From: RPQK01 sp041946865
Lineage (GTDB): Bacteria; Acidobacteriota; UBA6911; RPQK01
DNA length: 17,269 bases
Direction of reading: 5' to 3'
NCBI GenBank assembly: GCA_041946865.1
Contig: JBHGBF010000105.1
Span: forward strand, 1-17,269
Shown: in pieces, positions 16,962 through 17,269 of the stretch
Position numbering within the stretch: the first letter of the stretch is position 1
Layout: each line of letters starts with the position of its first letter
Made by a program: the position numbers and the translations under genes
Notes under the pieces: model-generated
What the model saw: only the letters and a program-made list of their open reading frames with translations
Databases searched by the model: none
Told to the model about the DNA's origin: nothing

Positions 16962-16990
16962 AGTCTACCTTCGGAAAGTCACCGAAACAA
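16962..16990 (-). promoter_or_regulatory. Possible sigma70-type promoter of the operon
   Basis: On the minus strand TTGTTT (16985-16990) and TAGACT (16962-16967) are separated by 17 nt. The match to consensus is weak (3/6 and 4/6). Initiation would give a leader of only about 10 nt. A TTCGG/CCGAA inverted repeat (16970-16974 and 16982-16986) lies mostly in the spacer and could be an operator, but it is short. Confidence 0.2.
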
Positions 16991-17040
16991 GAATGACCAA
17001 CTGCGTAAGTCACCCGCCCATCGTTCAGCGCGTTCGCGCG

Positions 17041-17087
17041 GTGTAAAGCAGCTGTGCTCGTAGTTTGTTCAGCCGGACTTTTTACAC
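17041..17087. repeat. Inverted repeat GTGTAAA-N33-TTTACAC
   Basis: 7-bp perfect arms at 17041-17047 and 17081-17087, with imperfect complementarity continuing inward (AAGCAGCTG against CAGCCGGACTT). It could form an RNA hairpin in the operon leader or be a spaced operator. The significance of a 7-bp repeat is modest. Confidence 0.3.
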
Positions 17088-17172
17088 GGCTTCTCCGAAG
17101 CAGACAGCACTCCCGGAACTCTTCCGTTTCCACCTGCCCGCCCGGAGGCGGACCCACAGAACACGAAAAACC

Positions 17173-17229
17173 ACTGAGGGTTGCGGAGCGATTCGGGCGC
17201 GATTCTGCGATGTAACCCCTCAGTTTTTT
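17173..17229. terminator. Possible bidirectional hairpin terminator
   Basis: ACTGAGGG (17173-17180) pairs with CCCTCAGT (17217-17224), followed by six T (17224-17229) on the plus strand. On the other strand the mirror arm is followed by GGTTTTTCG. The loop is long (about 36 nt), which weakens the call. It may insulate the operon from a gene to the right of the window. Confidence 0.4.
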
Positions 17230-17269
17230 GTTCGGAGTGTGGCAGCACGAGGAGAGAGGCCGGTGCTTT

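Larger units (their letters stand above)
16946..17269. other. Region without a convincing gene upstream of the operon
   Basis: These 324 nt contain no coding frame I trust. They hold a possible minus-strand promoter (16962-16990), an inverted repeat GTGTAAA/TTTACAC (17041-17047 and 17081-17087), and a hairpin with a T-run (17173-17229). This is presumably the regulatory region of the minus-strand block. Confidence 0.55.

Noticed and set aside
16933..17157. Minus-strand frame of 74 codons upstream of the Wzy_C gene
   Set aside because: It overlaps the Wzy_C start, has no ribosome site or recognisable motif, and covers the putative promoter and inverted repeats.
1..17269. CRISPR array, tRNA or rRNA genes, insertion sequence transposases
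   Set aside because: No regularly spaced direct repeats, cloverleaf-like or rRNA-like stretch, or transposase-like protein was seen.

Overview
The window looks like part of a surface or extracellular polysaccharide biosynthesis locus from a moderately high-GC bacterium. The gene content (many GT4 glycosyltransferases, an O-antigen ligase-type membrane protein, a methyltransferase with an N-terminal coiled coil, a PIG-V-like GT-C enzyme, and secreted Asp-box/PKD/DUF4214 proteins) together with frequent GTG/TTG starts best fits Acidobacteriota or a similar environmental lineage. That assignment is inferred from general resemblance only; there is no rRNA or other taxonomic marker here.

Layout. 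Bases 1-87 hold a near-perfect compound inverted repeat of REP/BIME type. A plus-strand block (260-3102) follows, with three tightly coupled genes: a small coiled-coil protein without a catalytic domain, then two GT4 glycosyltransferases (TTG and GTG starts, 0-4 nt apart). A long minus-strand block (16945 down to 3186) converges on it. In transcription order it encodes a polymerase/ligase-type (Wzy_C) membrane protein with a large C-terminal soluble domain, a coiled-coil methyltransferase, a GT4 enzyme, a 46-residue small protein, a tandem GT4-GT4 fusion, another GT4 enzyme, a 67-residue small protein related to the first, a PIG-V-like membrane mannosyltransferase, a secreted Asp-box propeller/PKD/DUF4214 protein, and a second secreted Asp-box propeller. 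Stop/start overlaps (TAATG, ATGA, GTGA) and short gaps suggest the minus block is one operon. Bases 16946-17269 hold no convincing gene, only a possible promoter and a hairpin followed by a T-run.

How the genes may work together (inference). Five GT4 polypeptides (six GT-B units) and one GT-C enzyme would build and decorate a repeat unit or chain. The methyltransferase could modify or cap it, and the Wzy_C protein would polymerise or ligate it in the periplasm. The two secreted propellers at the operon end may bind, process or accompany the exported glycan. No flippase, ABC exporter, Wza/Wzc-type export protein or priming transferase is visible, so the locus must extend outside the window or rely on genes elsewhere.

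The least explained elements are the pair of related tiny ORFs placed directly after two paralogous glycosyltransferases, the free-standing copy of the methyltransferase-type N-terminal module, and the tandem GT fusion.
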